Assembly (NCBI GenBank): GCA_037074705.1 | Contig: CM073590.1 | Span: 136,605,600-136,669,599 of the forward strand | DNA length: 64,000 nt | Source: Zhengitettix transpicula | Taxonomy: Eukaryota > Arthropoda > Insecta > Orthoptera > Tetrigidae | Direction: 5' to 3' | Part shown: piece by piece, positions 1-8,747 of the stretch | How the letters are laid out: each line of letters starts with the position of its first letter | Position numbering within the stretch: position 1 is the stretch's first letter | Made by a program: the position numbers and the translations under genes | Notes under the pieces: model-generated | What the model saw: the letters and a program-made list of their open reading frames with translations, nothing else | The model's database searches: none | Told to the model about the DNA's origin: nothing

Positions 1-801
1 TCTCAGGGCCTTCACTGGGTTTGATAATGGACACAACAAATTGATTTTAAAATCTTATTAAAAAACAGTTCACATTTACCTAACAATATTTCGATAGAAA
101 TAAATTAAAAAGAAAAGAAATTAACTTTTATTGGCAATTAAAAGAGAACGAAATCTGACTCTATCTTTTAATTACGTTTACAATTAATCATTAGTTTGGT
201 TTTGTTACTTACATCTGCCCAGCTGGTACCAGCATTCTTTTTGTTTAGGATGTACACTATTGCAAAAATTATACACTGATTCTAAAATGTCGACTCACAG
301 ATTTTACACTATTGAAGCCAAAACTGATAGGCTCCCAGGAACTCGGATGGTCCTCCTGAATGTCAACTATCTGATGTCTGCTCGCCTTATACGAATCCTC
401 TGATTCGTAGATTTGTTAGTCTTTTACCGCTTTGGACTTAAACTGCAACTTTACTATCCCGGCTTGCTGTAGACGTAAACTGCTTTTAATTAGCGATATT
501 TACGATGTAATACTTCCGTAAATGTTTTTACTTTGTCTTAAATTCACAACTTTGTTTAATAATACATTAACGACGGCTAGTCTCTGCTCTAGTATTATTT
601 GTTCCGTCCTCTGAAATGTCCCGCCACCAACTGACTCCTAGTTCTCTCGAGTTTTTGCGCGCATACGCCATTTTGACTTTTCGACAAAGCAAAGTGAGCT
701 CGCTTTTCATTGTCGTTTTGTTCAATCAGACCGCTATAATGCATTTCTCAAACAATTAAAATTTTACGTCCAAACAATTATTGGCCTAATTAATTGGCAT
801 T

Positions 802-804
<3 letters not shown>
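1..804 (+). mobile_element. Solo LTR-like element, copy A, cut by window start
   Basis: This stretch matches, in order, the internal blocks of copies B-F: a 'tctcagggycttyactggg' block, an 'acgaaatctgac' block, a 'gctggtaccag' block, a region with 'GCGCGC' and 'gagctcgc', and the 3' end 'ggcattaca'. It ends in CA at 803-804 and runs into ATAT and a TA microsatellite. The 5' end lies outside the window. There is no open reading frame of note, as expected for an LTR. The alternative reading is a non-autonomous DNA transposon with short terminal inverted repeats (TGTAAT...ATTACA). Confidence 0.5.

Positions 805-836
<32 letters not shown>
805..836. repeat. (TA)n microsatellite
   Basis: Uninterrupted AT dinucleotides directly follow the CA end of LTR copy A. 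They were probably the insertion target of the element or an expansion of it. Confidence 0.95.
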
Positions 837-839
<3 letters not shown>

Positions 840-1300
840 TGTGTTACGTAGAAGTAAAAGTATTAGTGGGAAATGTGGAGTGAACAATTTTGTAGAATTT
901 GGGGTAAATATCTATGCAACATTTTTTTACAAAATTTTATATGTATGTCAATGTTTTTGGCAATATAATGAGGTTATTAACTTACATAGTTTTTTTTCAG
1001 CCAAATTGCAAAGGAACGTCTTCCACAAAATGTTTTCAAATCAGGTTGCATTATTTCCGGAAGATTAATATCGAATTGTGCTCACCCGCGGAAAATTCCA
1101 GTGTTTGTAAAGTATCAGGTGTATTAATTTTAGATACAGGAATATATTCGTTCTCATTATAAAATAAAAGTATTGAGAAAGTATGTGGTATTTAGCCGTG
1201 CCATTTTATAACTACTTTTTCTCTTTATACTATGGGCCCGATGCGAATAATTTATTATTTTTCATAACACGATAGGTAAATATTTTCAAATTAGCTTAGC
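837..1300. other. Unassigned AT-rich stretch
   Basis: Two short overlapping ORFs (77 and 82 codons) occur here, but both are low-complexity and match nothing I recognise. I see no other feature. Confidence 0.5.
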
Positions 1301-1493
1301 CCAGCTCCTGTGGTGTAGGGGTCGGCGTGACCATCACAGAGGTCCCGGGTTCGAATCCCAGCGAGGATATGGATGTTTGTGTGCATAAGAGAAACTCTCA
1401 TAAAAATCAGTTCCCCAACAAAGAAAAATTGAGTACCCATACTGAGTCTCTAATAACCAGAGCTGTTGATGCGACATTAAATAAATAAATATA
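1301..1493 (+). mobile_element. tRNA-derived SINE, copy S1
   Basis: The head is tRNA-like, with a Pol III A box 'tggtgtagggg' (1311-1321) and B box 'ggttcgaatcc' (1348-1358). The body is unrelated to tRNA. The tail contains 'ctctaataacc' and 'gatgcgacattaaat' and ends in an (ATAA)n run at about 1477-1492. The tail resembles the 3' end of the LINE fragment at 62079-62604, which suggests that LINE family mobilises it. It is the best preserved plus-strand copy in the window. Confidence 0.85.
1311..1358 (+). promoter_or_regulatory. Internal Pol III promoter (A and B boxes) of SINE S1
   Basis: The A box is at 1311-1321 and the B box at 1348-1358, spaced as in a tRNA. The B box 'ggttcgaatcc' matches the canonical GGTTCRANNCC exactly. 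Confidence 0.8.
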
Positions 1494-1900
1494 ACAAATT
1501 ATATGTTTCGAAATTGGAAGAAAAAGTGGTGAAAGTAGGCTGAATTTCCGTAAAATACTTCAACAACCGGGTTTATTTCCTCGGTATCTTTTGGTACAAA
1601 TAAAACTGCCTAGATTAAAATTATGTTCGTTTAGAAAATAAGTTTCCTAGTGTAACGCAACGTATTTTCACTGTTTTTAGTCTAATTTCACCTTGATTAG
1701 GCCGTGTTCTTTGAATCAGATAAAAGTTTATAATTATCATAAATATTCTTAGCTTTTGTTTGAAATTACTTACTTTTTGTAACCGGAATTAGAGGATAGA
1801 TAATAGCCTACATCTTGTGAATTTTTCCCCGTTTGTAGATAATTTTTCCTGTTCTTCCCTTAACAAAATTTAAATCGATGACCTTTTGTGGTTTGACTTC
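1494..1900. other. Unassigned AT-rich stretch between two SINEs
   Basis: I find no ORF or repeat here. Confidence 0.5.
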
Positions 1901-2050
1901 ACGTATCTCGGTGGCCCTGTGTAAGAATCCCGGTTAGGGCATGGATGTTGAGTGCGTGTGGTTCCATGCTTAGAAACCCACACTCGTTACTTCCCCAACA
2001 TAGTACAAAGTCGCTAATGGTCTTAGCAGTTTATACCAATTAATAAAATA
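1901..2050 (+). mobile_element. Decayed tRNA-derived SINE, copy S2
   Basis: This has the same order of blocks as S1 and S3: a broken head 'tcggtggccctgtgtaagaa', a B-box remnant 'aatcccggttagggcatgg', then 'ttccccaaca' and the tail 'aaagtcgctaatggtc'. The head carries deletions, so Pol III activity is unlikely. Confidence 0.65.
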
Positions 2051-2290
2051 ATTTTTTAAAAAATTAAATAACAATTCCTTAAATACATGCTTCAATTGTA
2101 TTAAGAAAACTGAATATCGAACAACGTCAGATATAATGAAAATGAAAGATAGCCAATTCAGAAAAAAAGGTAATATAAATACCACACAAAGTTTCTGGGA
2201 TCCTTGTACCTTTCGTCAAGTGCTAAGAAGAGCCTAGAGAAACACAACTGCACTGGTCAGTTGACAACACTCAAAAGCGACGAAAACGCA

Positions 2291-2356
2291 ACAACAATGG
2301 GAGAGCCGAAGGGTTAGCGTAACGACGACAATGGAAAAACAGAAGGCTTAGCGTAA
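2291..2356 (+). repeat. Imperfect tandem pair of about 33 bp
   Basis: Two adjacent units, each with 'acaatgg...cag/ccgaagg.ttagcgtaa', end identically in 'ttagcgtaa'. The function is unknown. They lie 3' of the PLE endonuclease fragment, relative to its minus-strand sense, and could be part of its untranslated region. Confidence 0.5.
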
Positions 2357-2405
2357 TAGTAAGGGATCATAGCAATTATTGAGTTTCACAGTGCCTGTTT
2401 GTACA

Positions 2406-2870
2406 TTAATAGTTGTTGTTTTCTTTATTATGAAGTATTTCTGAAATGAGTCTGGAATTGTACCTGCTGTCAATGTCTAAAATCGTAGCACTTTGCCAAT
2501 CAATTATACGTTCAAAATTGATTATATGTTTGGATACTACAGTTTGCTTATCAATAGCAAGATTGATATTAGATATATGTTCTTCGATACGTGTATTAAG
2601 GAAACTTTTTGTTTGTCCTATGTAGCAGGAATTACATTTAGAGCAAGAGATTTTGTAAACAACACAATGTTTGTTGTAGGTGTCAAGTGGGTCCTTGTGG
2701 TTTTTAATCAAGTATGAAAGGGTATTATTATATCTGTAAATGATGGATAATTGATATTCTTTGAATTTTTGGACAAATTTGTGACGTAGAAATTTGTAAT
2801 AAGGGAGTAAGTACGAGAAGAAATTTGGCTTGAGGTGTTTGGGGACGATTGACAGTAGGAGATATATCTT
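2406..2870 (-). pseudogene. Penelope-like element GIY-YIG endonuclease fragment
   Basis: The minus-strand frame reads in from about 2868 and ends at a stop at 2406. It contains the linker motif 'NTLSYLIKNHKDP', then 'CVVYKISCSKCNSCYIGQT' and 'TRIEEH'. This is the GIY-YIG nuclease signature of PLEs: two short Cys-containing segments around VYK, then YIGQT, Arg and EH. An in-frame stop lies at about 2877 and no RT motifs follow upstream, so this is a 5'-truncated dead copy. The sequence differs greatly from the PLE at 18.3-20.5 kb (GVYEVTCECG...YVGQT), so it is a different PLE lineage. In a live element this domain would nick target DNA for target-primed reverse transcription. Confidence 0.85.
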
Positions 2871-2880
2871 CTATTGAGTG

Positions 2881-3213
2881 TTCACTTTTGATAGGAAACC
2901 ATAATTTAAAATAAAGGAATCAACTACAAACGGTCCTACATAACTCCCATCAACTACATTTAGAAATAAAATTCATTAAGTTCTTCCAATGTAATATTTC
3001 CTAAATGTCACGTATACTATAGAAGAAAGACTACAGGAGAAATAATTTTTAAAATTACTTTTTAAGCAAAATATAAATTAGATCTTAGTCTTTCAGCTGT
3101 AAAGCACTGAATTCTTTTACTTCGTTAAAATTATATTTAAGGATAACTTGCTATCAATAACATTATTAATAATACTGTAGTTTTCCTTTATTTATACAGC
3201 GTCATATAGCAAT
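2881..3213. other. Unassigned AT-rich stretch
   Basis: I see no ORF or known repeat. It may include degraded upstream PLE sequence. Confidence 0.4.
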
Positions 3214-3440
3214 AAGTTTGTATATAAGGAACGTAGGTTTTCCCGGTGTAGTTGCTGGATGAAGTTCTCTCGGGATTCCAACCGGGTAGCGTCGTTTTGT
3301 AAACACAACGTTTCGATGGCTTGCACCGCCATATCCACTTCACCTGAAGAAGATGGCGGTGCAAGCCATCGAAACGTTGTGTTTACAAAACTACGCTACC
3401 CGGTTGGAATCACGAGTGAGCTTCATCCAAGTTTGTATAT
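3214..3440 (+). mobile_element. Palindromic mini-PLE with flanking duplication (element P1)
   Basis: A 12 bp direct repeat 'aagtttgtatat' sits at 3214-3225 and 3429-3440. The insertion begins with an unpaired tail holding 'aacgtaggttttcccggtgt'. Two 76 nt inverted arms follow (3257-3332 and 3353-3428), with only a few mismatches, around a 20 nt spacer. The arms carry the PLE terminal motifs 'ctctcgggattccaaccggg' and 'gaaacgtt'. No coding sequence is present, so it can only have been mobilised in trans. It shares its layout with the insertions at 18345, 27931 and 54883. Confidence 0.8.
3341..3381 (+). ncRNA. Hammerhead-like self-cleaving RNA motif in mini-PLE P1
   Basis: In order: CAC (3341-3343, stem I), core CTGAAGA (3344-3350), one extra A, stem II GATGGC (3352-3357) with GCCATC (3365-3370), then GAAA and the palindrome ACGT (3374-3377, minimal stem III), a T at 3378 as cleavage-site residue, and GTG (3379-3381) closing stem I. 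The hammerhead core rule is CUGANGA...GAAA...UH. The one nucleotide between the core and stem II departs from the textbook form. The self-complementary ACGU stem suggests a dimeric form. Activity is not shown. Confidence 0.55.
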
Positions 3441-3577
3441 GTTTTTGAAAGGAAAGGTCGTTACAATGATATATAGCAATATATACCTTTTCTAAATAAC
3501 ACTTACTTTTATTAAAATATCAATTGATCATAATTATAAGAGCTCTACATACATAACAATTTATCTGATTGCAATTT

Positions 3578-3790
3578 TCTCGGCATTCCAGGCTTATAAG
3601 ATCCTCGAAGACACGCGACGTTTCAATAGCTGTCCACGTCATCATCTGGCGAATTACGGAGCGTGGCTTTTAGTTATTAATTATCCTTGCGGCAGCAACT
3701 GCGGCGATCCGCTCGACTCTGATTGGCTTGCGCTTTAGTTGGCTGTTGATTCAGCTTTCATTAAAGTTTGTGACGTACATGATTAAGAAT
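3578..3790 (-). mobile_element. PLE terminal fragment (minus strand)
   Basis: Block by block it matches the terminal region of the PLE at 18386-18550: 'tttctcggcattcca', 'cacgcgacgtttc', 'cgtcatcatc', 'tggcga', then 'gcggcagc' and 'tctgattggct'. It contains terminal and hammerhead-like sequence but no RT or endonuclease. A hammerhead-like relic lies at 3614-3651: CGC/GCG stem I and GAAACGTC are kept, the core is CAGATGA, and stem II no longer pairs. Confidence 0.7.
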
Positions 3791-4451
3791 AAAATGTGAT
3801 GAGGTATTGTTTACATCCTGTTTGCGTTCGTCTATGTTATTTTATTGTGATAACACACGTCTATAATTGTCGGGATGTATAATTATTTTATCTATCAAGC
3901 TTAGGAGAATAAGCAACAGGTGATACTTCCAGAATTATTATATTTATACGACTTGCATAAACGAATTTCTGTCGGGAATAATATCAAGGACAAAATATGT
4001 TCCTTAAACACAAGCGAATGTTATAATAATGACTAATGCAGGAAATGCACGAAAAGAACAAATAATTTTACAAATGTAATATTTAATTTTGCCCCTCTAA
4101 ATATTTATCCATCTAATTTTTGAAAACTGATTAATAATACCTTAATAATTTTAGTAATACTCATTATATATTATAGCACTAAACTACTAGGTGCCTTCTG
4201 AATTATATCTGTTGACTCAGTGGGTGCAAAATTATTGATTAGTCGGTGCTACTTGCACTTTTCCCAATAAGTAAAAGGGCATTATACATACAGAATGTCT
4301 TTATATTTATCGGACTCTGACTATGACAGAAATACCTTCTTCCATTACAAGGTATCCATTTAATCTATTTCCATAGTTTCCGATCTCAAATAATCTCTTG
4401 CAGCCCTTTTCTTACTTTGAAAAATACATCATAAATAGCTGCAAAGTCGGC
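3791..4451. other. Unassigned AT-rich stretch
   Basis: I see no ORF, known repeat or RNA gene. Confidence 0.5.
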
Positions 4452-5012
4452 CAGCTTACTTAAGGAGTAAGCCTGCGAGAGGATTCTCTCGCAGGTAACC
4501 TGCGAGGGATTTTCTCTCGCAGGCAGAACCTTTTAGGAGAGATACGAAGGGGCTACCTTTGGGTATGTCTTTTCCTCTCCGTTTTTGAACATGCCGAGGC
4601 ACCTCGGTCTGTTTTGAGAGGTGTATGTTCCGGGGTCGCAGACCTTGGGCATACGGTAAGAGTTGTTCGCTATTCCCATTGGAATAGTCGGCCAGCTGCC
4701 TCCTAAACTGGTCGAGGCACGGAGAAGGGAATGCTGCGTCCCCACAGCAAACTCCTCTCCCGCTATCGGAAGGGCGTGGGACAAGTACCCAATGCCCGAC
4801 CTACCCGATGCAGGTTTTTCTAAGGTTTTCCCTGCATTCCTTTAGGCGAATGCCGGGTAGGATCCTTAAATTATAGCCCGGGGGCCCTAGTTAACCCTTG
4901 GCTGACTTCCTCTACCCTTCCGCATCCCCCGTTTCAAATCCCTTCCTATGCTATTAAAGGGGAGTTGCCCTAAGTGGATTACCCTCACGTAGCCTATTGC
5001 CCTAAAAAAAAA
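4452..5012 (+). mobile_element. Poly(A)-ended GC-rich retroposon, family R, copy R1
   Basis: This is the first of three tandem copies. It starts with 'cagcttacttaaggagtaag', then two consecutive hairpins of the form CCTGCGAGAG...CTCTCGCAGG (4471-4524). A GC-rich body follows with landmarks 'cctcggcctgttttgagagg'-like, 'cccgctatcggaagggcgtg', 'gatgcagg' and 'gggggccctagttaaccctt'. It ends 'tagcctattgccct' plus A9. The A tail marks plus as RNA sense. The minus strand of the body is open (4533-4784), and similar peptides recur in other copies. No RT, RNase H or Pol III boxes are visible. It may be the 3' end of an unidentified LINE or a SINE-like retroposon. Confidence 0.7.
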
Positions 5013-5584
5013 CAGCTTACTTAAGAGTAAGCCTGCGAGAGGATTCTCTCTCAGGTAACCTGCGAGGGATTTTCTCTCGCAGGCAGAACCTTTTAGGAGA
5101 GATACGAAGGGGCTACATTTGGGTATGCCTTTTCCTTTCCGTTTTTGAACTAAGGTTCCCACAAGCCGAGGCACCTCGGCCTGTTCTGAGAGGTGTATGT
5201 TCCGGGGTCACAGACCTTGGGCATACGGTAAGAGTTGTCCACTATTCCCATTGGAATAGTCGACCAGCTGCCTCCTAAACTGGTCGAGGCTCGGAGAAGG
5301 TAATACTGCGTCCCCACAGCAAACTCCTCTCCCGCTATCGGAAGGGCGTGGGACAAGTACCAAATGCCCGACCTTCCTGATGCAGGTTTTTCTAGGGTTT
5401 GTCCTGCATTACTTTTAGACGAATTCCGGGTAGGATCCTTAAACTATAGCCCGTGGGCCCTAGTTAACCCTTGGCTACCTTCTTCTACCCTTTCGCATCC
5501 CACCTTTCAAATCCCTTCCTATGATATTACAGGGGAGTTGCCACCATGTGCATTACCCTCATGTAGCCTGTTACCTAAAAAAAA
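5013..5584 (+). mobile_element. Family R, copy R2 (tandem)
   Basis: It begins directly after the poly(A) of R1 with the same 'cagcttacttaagagtaag' start and the two GCGAGAG hairpins, the first carrying a mutation. Compared with R1 it holds an extra segment reading 'aactaaggttcccacaagcc'. It ends in 'agcctgttacct' plus A8. Confidence 0.7.
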
Positions 5585-6097
5585 GATTTAACAGGAAGTC
5601 TGCGAGATTATTCTCTTGCAGGTGAACCTTCCCAAAGAGCTCTGGCGGAGGCTACCTTTGGGGATGCCTTCACATCTCTCTAGTTTTTTGAACTAAGGAT
5701 CCCACATGCCGAGGCACTTCGGCCTGTTTTTATAGGTAGCAGACCTTGGGTATACGGTAAGAGATGTCCGCTATTCCTTTTGGAAAAGTCGGCCAGCTGC
5801 GTCCTAAACCGGTCAAGGCACGGAGAGGGGAAAGCTGAGACCCCACATCAAATCCCTCTCCCGCCATCGGAAGGACGGGGGAAAAATACTAAATACCCGA
5901 CCTACCTGATGCAGGGTTTTCCGTGCATCACTTTAAAGCGAATTACCGGGTAGGAACCTTAAACCATAGCGCGGAGGCCCTAGTTAAGCCTTGGATACCT
6001 TCCTCTACCCTTCCGCATCCCCCCTTTCAAATACATTCCTATGTTATTAAAGGAGCCACTATGTGGATTACCGTCATGTAGCCAGTTACCCAAAAAA
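5585..6097 (+). mobile_element. Family R, copy R3 (tandem, diverged)
   Basis: It begins after the poly(A) of R2 and keeps only one GCGAG hairpin (about 5600-5622). It has the alternative 5' block 'gagctctggcggaggctacc' shared with copy R7 at 43.2 kb. It is older than R1 and R2, judging by more mismatches to the other copies. It ends in a short A run. Confidence 0.7.
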
Positions 6098-7724
6098 TAT
6101 TAAATTTAACGTCCTCAAAATGAAGAGTTTGTGATTATATAATACATCAATTTATGAGTTGGTAAAAATCTAACTTCTGAGCAACCTATATTTACGATAG
6201 CGTCATGGTTTAAGGCATCTAACAGGCAGTTACATTTTTTTATAGTCTGTTTTAAATTAGAAGACTGAAGGCGATAAATTCCCATGAACTGTGTGACCTT
6301 GAATCAACCAATAACAACGTTGCCGAACAATAGTCGTGTTATTCTATAATTTATCATAAATCTATATAATTTATAAGTCATTCGTGTCATAAGTGCCTGT
6401 ATTCACGTCACGTGGACACGCTTAGAAACTTTTAATTAAAAAAGACTATAGTCTGAATTCAAACGAGATGCATTAATGCGGAATCATTGTTTTATTTTAA
6501 AAGATAAGTTTGGTGAAACAGTAAAGGGCAATATTAATTAAAATCTAGCTTGTAAATAATTACAGTGCAGTATACATCAACAAAATCTAACCGCACTTCC
6601 AACACATTAAAGAGTATTTTAAGAATTTTTGACTAAGTCGTATAAGATTTAAGTTAAAGGACTATTTTACCGTGATCAGTTTATGTGCGGCTCTTGTGAG
6701 GCAGTTTAACGACCTCATGCTGACAGTTACACATCCGTGCAGGCCGCAGCGGGACCAATTAAGCAGCTTACCTTCATCCGACATGACGTTTGCTTACTGT
6801 AATTGACTGAGCTCTCGCACAATCCTGTTCCCCTTCCGTCCCGTGGCACAAACCAACTTAAAGAAATTGCCTTCCGCGGATCACATGAACCGATCCGTGT
6901 AAGGGTAAGTCATACATCTCAAAACAGCCCACGAAAATGCACTAAAAGCGATTTTCACTATTTTAGATCAAAAAAGAGTAATTACTAATGGGTCCCACGT
7001 TTTTTTTTAATAAAAACGTGACACCGATCTACTGTTAGTTGTATTTCAACTGTACTTAGGGGTTGGAACTATTATTTATAGTGTTAAAAATATGGAGAAT
7101 TTCGTCCTTCGCGCTATGGGATACGATTATGGTGTCAGAAGTATACTTCAACTAACATACGACTCATTCTGAGACGATTTGAACCATATTTTAATTTCCC
7201 ACAGTGTTGTATGAACAGTCTGACTGTAAACGATAAAAAAGAAGAAGATAGTAACCAACCTCATTTTATATGATATTCTCACGTTTTTATATTACATGAA
7301 CGAGAAAATTAGAATGCCTCGTATATTTCTGTGGTGTTTATCTTAAAACGAAATATTTGTTGCAATTTTATATTATATTGCTAGTTATACTTTCTTTATT
7401 ATTTTCCTCTACGTGCGATTTTATTGGGTATCTAATTCGCTGTTTAAACACCAAATACTTAATCATAATAAAATTATTATATCTATGATAATATTATCCT
7501 TACATGTAATTGTTACATATATATCAAAAGAAATATTTCGATATTAATAAAGACTTTTGGGAATGTATTTCATTTTTATACAAATTTATAAAATGAACAA
7601 AATCTATCTCAATCATGTTGTATCGTGGATCCTATACTACAGAAATATAGTTTTTTTGTGAAGGTGATTATTTTCAAATATTCCCTATGTATATGAATTT
7701 AGAACTTTTGAAAACTATATATAT
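6098..7724. other. Unassigned stretch with one GC-richer patch
   Basis: Most is AT-rich without ORFs. The patch at about 6690-6904 is clearly less AT-rich than its flanks and ends at a good splice-donor-like 'aagg|gtaagt' (GT at 6905). It contains several CAG/TAG acceptor-like sites. It might be a small exon, but there is no protein similarity I can see. Confidence 0.4.
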
Positions 7725-8694
7725 TGTAATAATCAACAAGTAGGCATTAATTAAATGAAAGGAATGATTAATAAAATTATTAATAAATCAAAGGTTTTTT
7801 TTATTTCTTAAAAATGCACATTATTAGCCCTATCTTTGTCCGCTGGTCTTTGAACACAATTTACAAAACTTTACTTCAATTAATTACAATTTCTTTTGTT
7901 CTAGTGAATACACATCAATATTTACAATCCAATATGTTTAAAATCTCTTAATCACTGGGTTTGTTAATTAGAACACGATAAATGTATAATTTGACTATTA
8001 ACAATTCAAAATATAAAACAAATTAACCTAAAAACAATATGAAATATAAGTGAAATGAAAGCTGAACTAAATGAACTCTAAACGAAATGAAAGATGAACG
8101 AAATCTGACTTTTCCGTTTTAATTATAGTTTACAAATTTATCGAAGTTGTGTTACTTACGTAACGTCGGTCTGGTACCAGAACAATCAATTTACCTCGTT
8201 CGGACACTTTTACACACGTTAATTTTTAATATCAGGCCTTGGTTTTCACTGATTCTATACTTCACTTTAAAATTTGGCAAGTTTGTCTGTATATCGTTGA
8301 CTGCTCTGCTCCACAATAATTTACCAATGTTCTCCTGGAACAATTTCTCCACGAAGATTTTGGAAAGTTCTATTCTGACGAAAACTGCTCTTACTTTCCA
8401 ATATTTACGATGCTATCCTTCCGTGAATGTTTTACTTTGCATTAATTCACAACTTTAACTGGTAATACTTTAACGGCGTCTAGTCTCTTCTCTAGTTTTA
8501 TTATTTGTTCTGCTCCTCGCAATGTTTCTCCGCCAACTCAACTATCCTAGTGCCTCCCGAGTTTTAGCGCGCATTTCCATTTCGGCATATCACCAAAGCA
8601 ACTGAGCTCAGCGCTGTTGTCGCTTTTGGTCGCTCAAATACTGCTAACAATTTAAATTATTTAAAGTCAATTAATTGCTTAATTAATTGGCATT

Positions 8695-8697
<3 letters not shown>
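7725..8697 (+). mobile_element. Solo LTR-like element, copy B (complete)
   Basis: It is 973 bp, from TGTAATAATCAACAAG (7725) to GGCATTACA (ends 8697), with ATAT on both sides. The ends form a short inverted repeat TGTAAT...ATTACA with TG...CA termini, as is standard for retroviral-type LTRs. Internal blocks shared with the other copies include 'acgaaatctgac' and 'gtctggtaccagaac'. No internal retroelement genes flank it, so it is best read as a solo LTR left by recombination between two LTRs. Confidence 0.6.

Positions 8698-8745
<48 letters not shown>
8698..8745. repeat. (TA)n microsatellite next to LTR copy B
   Basis: A run of about 24 AT dinucleotides starts at the 3' boundary of the LTR. 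Confidence 0.95.

Positions 8746-8747
<2 letters not shown>

Noticed and set aside
1311..1358. Possible genuine tRNA gene
   Set aside because: A and B boxes are present but there is no tRNA cloverleaf acceptor stem, and the same unit recurs with a shared non-tRNA body and tail, so it is a SINE.
4471..4524. CRISPR-like short repeats
   Set aside because: The two hairpins repeat at close spacing, but there are no unique spacers and the module is the 5' end of a dispersed retroposon.
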